Below are positions 6,046 to 7,296 of a DNA stretch of 7,296 bases, piece by piece. The first letter of the stretch is position 1, and every line of letters begins with the position of its first letter. The notes under the pieces were generated by a model that worked only from the letters and a program-made list of their open reading frames with translations, was not told the origin of the DNA and searched no databases. The stretch is from Bacillota bacterium. Lineage in GTDB: Bacteria > Bacillota > Clostridia > Tissierellales > Sporanaerobacteraceae. The stretch is taken from the NCBI GenBank assembly GCA_029779375.1, contig JAKPAR010000137.1, forward strand, positions 1 to 7,296, given 5' to 3'. Position numbers and translations under genes: made by a program.

Positions 6046-6832
6046 ATGCACATTGTGGCCGAAGATTTGTGCAAATCTTTCAAGGTATCAAAAAGAAGTC
6101 CTGGTATAGCTAATGCCTTCAAAAATGTTTTCCATAGGGAATATGAAACTATCAATGCTTTGGATAAGGTATCTTTTGAAATTGAAGAAGGAGAGCTAGT
6201 AGGTTATATAGGACCAAATGGAGCAGGAAAATCCACGACAGTTAAGATACTAAGTGGAATACTTACTCCAGATTCGGGAAATTGTCAAGTGCTAGGTAAG
6301 GTTCCATGGAAAGAAAGGGTGCAGTATGTAGGAAACATTGGAGTAGTCTTTGGTCAGAGGACTCAATTGTGGTGGGATTTACCTGTTATAGATTCTTTTG
6401 AACTGTTAAGAGATATATACAGAGTTCCTCAAAATGACTATGAGAAAACAAAAGATGAACTTATAGAACGGTTGAATCTGGGAAATTTTATAAATACTCC
6501 TGTTAGACAATTGAGTCTTGGACAAAAGATGAGATCTGAATTGGCAGCATCATTACTCCATTCCCCACCGATATTGTTTTTAGATGAACCTACCATTGGA
6601 CTAGATGCAGTATCTAAATTAGCTGTTTGACAATTTATAAAAGAGTTGAATCAAGAAAAAAAGACCACGGTTATACTTACTACCCATGATATGGACGATA
6701 TTGAAGCACTGTGTAGTAGAGTCATTGTCATTGGGAAAGGACAAATTTTATCTGATGGTTCTCTTGATCAATTGAGAAGTATGGTATCAAAGGAGCGAAG
6801 ACTTATTGTTGAATTGGAAAATCAAGATTTTG
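6046..6832 (+). pseudogene. ABC-2-type exporter ATPase (COG4586-like), nonsense mutation and 3' deletion
   Basis: The start is ATG 6046, with GGAGGAGGG at 6031-6039 six nt upstream. Residues 1-194 show Walker A GPNGAGKST (56-64), a Q-loop in VFGQRTQLWW (Gln104), signature LSLGQ (156-160) and Walker B ILFLDEP with Glu181. A TGA at 6628-6630 then stops the frame, yet the same frame goes on with QFIKELNQEK, VILTTHDMDD (H-loop His at 6685-6687) and GQILSDGSLDQL, as in intact homologues. The TGA therefore most simply replaces a sense codon such as CGA. From about 6826-6838 the sequence changes into a permease gene in another frame, so the last roughly 60-70 codons expected for this family are lost. 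The 194-residue product lacks the H-loop and should be inactive. Intact relatives energise export or uptake by two ABC-2 permeases of unknown substrate. Confidence 0.88.
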
Positions 6833-7120
6833 ACATTACAGAGTTTAGAAATTGTCAACTCTTTTACATATGGAGGAGTTGAAACCGCCCAATATCCATT
6901 ATCTATATATAAATCTTGGTTTAGAAAAATATTTATATTTATAATTCCTCTTGGGTGTATAAACTATTTTCCCGCTATGGCAATACTCGAGAAATCAGAT
7001 TCCTTAAAATCACCAATATGGTTTCAATGGATTTCTCCTATGGCTGGAGTAATATTTTTCTTAATTAGTCTTAAAATATGGAAGTTTGGAGTAAAACATT
7101 ATAAATCAACAGGGAGTTAG
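6833..7120 (+). pseudogene. 3' remnant of ABC-2-type permease (COG3694-like)
   Basis: In the frame TLQSLEIVN (from about 6833), SFTYGG, AQYPLSIYKSW, IPLGCINYFPAMAIL, the sequence ends with IWKFGVKHYKSTGS and a TAG at 7118-7120. This is the typical C-terminal part of the second permease of exporters whose ATPase is COG4586-like: the ALA/AQYP-SIY motif, two membrane segments and the closing FG-HYKSTGS. About 95 residues remain where an intact permease has roughly 260. No start codon with a ribosome binding site precedes it, and it joins the ATPase remnant out of frame. The first permease gene, normally between the two, is absent. This is the far side of an internal deletion; the family is assigned from memory of its C-terminal pattern. 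Confidence 0.8.
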
Positions 7121-7127
7121 TAGCTGA

Positions 7128-7296
7128 TTATGCTTTTCTTGCAGCTACAACATCTATTCCTAATCCCAAAATATTTTTAATTATTATATCGCCTTTTTTA
7201 ATGGGAGCAGTGACTTCTGTTGAATTTATAATTTTCATGCATTCATCTATCTTATCTCTTGGAACAATTCCAGTAGTTTTAACAGGAAGACGATTT
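7128..7296 (-). CDS. DUF1667-family protein, C-terminal part (5' end outside window)
   Basis: On the minus strand the frame is open from the window edge to TAA at 7130-7128, giving 55 residues. Seen: VKTTGIVPRDKIDECM, then TAPIKKGDIIIKNILG, then IDVVAARKA at the end. This matches the C-terminal half of DUF1667/COG3862 proteins (about 120 residues), whose N-terminal half, not in the window, carries Cys pairs. Family members usually lie next to FAD-dependent oxidoreductase and glycerol-3-phosphate-dehydrogenase-like genes; if so, those should be found beyond the right edge. The gene ends only 7 nt from the end of the permease remnant, tail to tail. No internal Met with a ribosome binding site suggests a shorter protein. 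Confidence 0.82.
   Translation of the reverse strand, partial: NRLPVKTTGIVPRDKIDECMKIINSTEVTAPIKKGDIIIKNILGLGIDVVAARKA

Noticed and set aside
6806..6832. TTG at 6806 as a genuine start of a small membrane protein
   Set aside because: The first residues are out-of-frame ATPase sequence; the permease-like part begins only near 6833 and is the tail of a longer family protein.
6646..6882. Separate gene restarting at TTG 6646
   Set aside because: It is the in-frame continuation of the interrupted ATPase and has no ribosome binding site; it is better read as part of the pseudogene.
7120..7148. GTAGCTG/CAGCTAC inverted repeat as a terminator between convergent gene ends
   Set aside because: The stem is only 7 bp with a 15-nt loop, no T run follows on either strand, and it overlaps the DUF1667 coding end.

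Overview
The window is AT-rich, with strong Shine-Dalgarno sites, short intergenic gaps, sigma-A-type promoters and several TTG/GTG starts. Together with the gene families present (DHHW and DUF4358-type surface proteins, ABC-F ATPase, DUF1667 protein) this points to a low-GC Firmicute, most likely an anaerobic Clostridia/Tissierellia-type bacterium. The exact genus cannot be read from the sequence.

Positions 2-3629 (+) hold the end of a surface O-acylation operon. It contains an SGNH/GDSL hydrolase (5' end outside the window), a DUF4358-like lipoprotein, an AlgI-type MBOAT membrane acyltransferase and a DHHW-motif (AlgJ/AlgX-like) membrane-anchored acyltransferase partner. The MBOAT protein would pass acyl groups across the membrane. 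The DHHW protein, and perhaps the SGNH protein, would place them on (or remove them from) an extracytoplasmic glycan. A long AT-rich hairpin at 3648-3695 ends this operon and also serves the convergent gene.

Positions 3721-5604 (-) encode a complete 627-residue ABC-F ATPase with two ABC domains, an inter-domain linker and a C-terminal coiled coil. Upstream of it (5605-5959, minus strand) is the most interesting part of the window: a near-consensus promoter, a Shine-Dalgarno site and a 41-codon upstream ORF that coincides with a long imperfect hairpin. The uORF stop codon lies inside one arm of a possible antiterminator, and a G+C/U-tract terminator sits 76 nt before the ABC-F start. This has the layout of ribosome-mediated transcription attenuation, as known for antibiotic-resistance ABC-F genes, and suggests that ribosome-targeting drugs or translation stress induce the gene.

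Positions 5975-7120 (+) hold a second promoter, back-to-back with the first, driving a decayed ABC-2-type exporter. The ATPase gene has an in-frame TGA where homologues read through. About 200 nt later it runs directly into the last quarter to third of a permease gene in another frame, so the 3' end of the ATPase, probably a first permease and most of the second permease have been deleted.

Positions 7128-7296 (-) hold the 3' end of a DUF1667-family gene that continues beyond the window. No tRNA, rRNA, CRISPR array or intact insertion sequence was seen.
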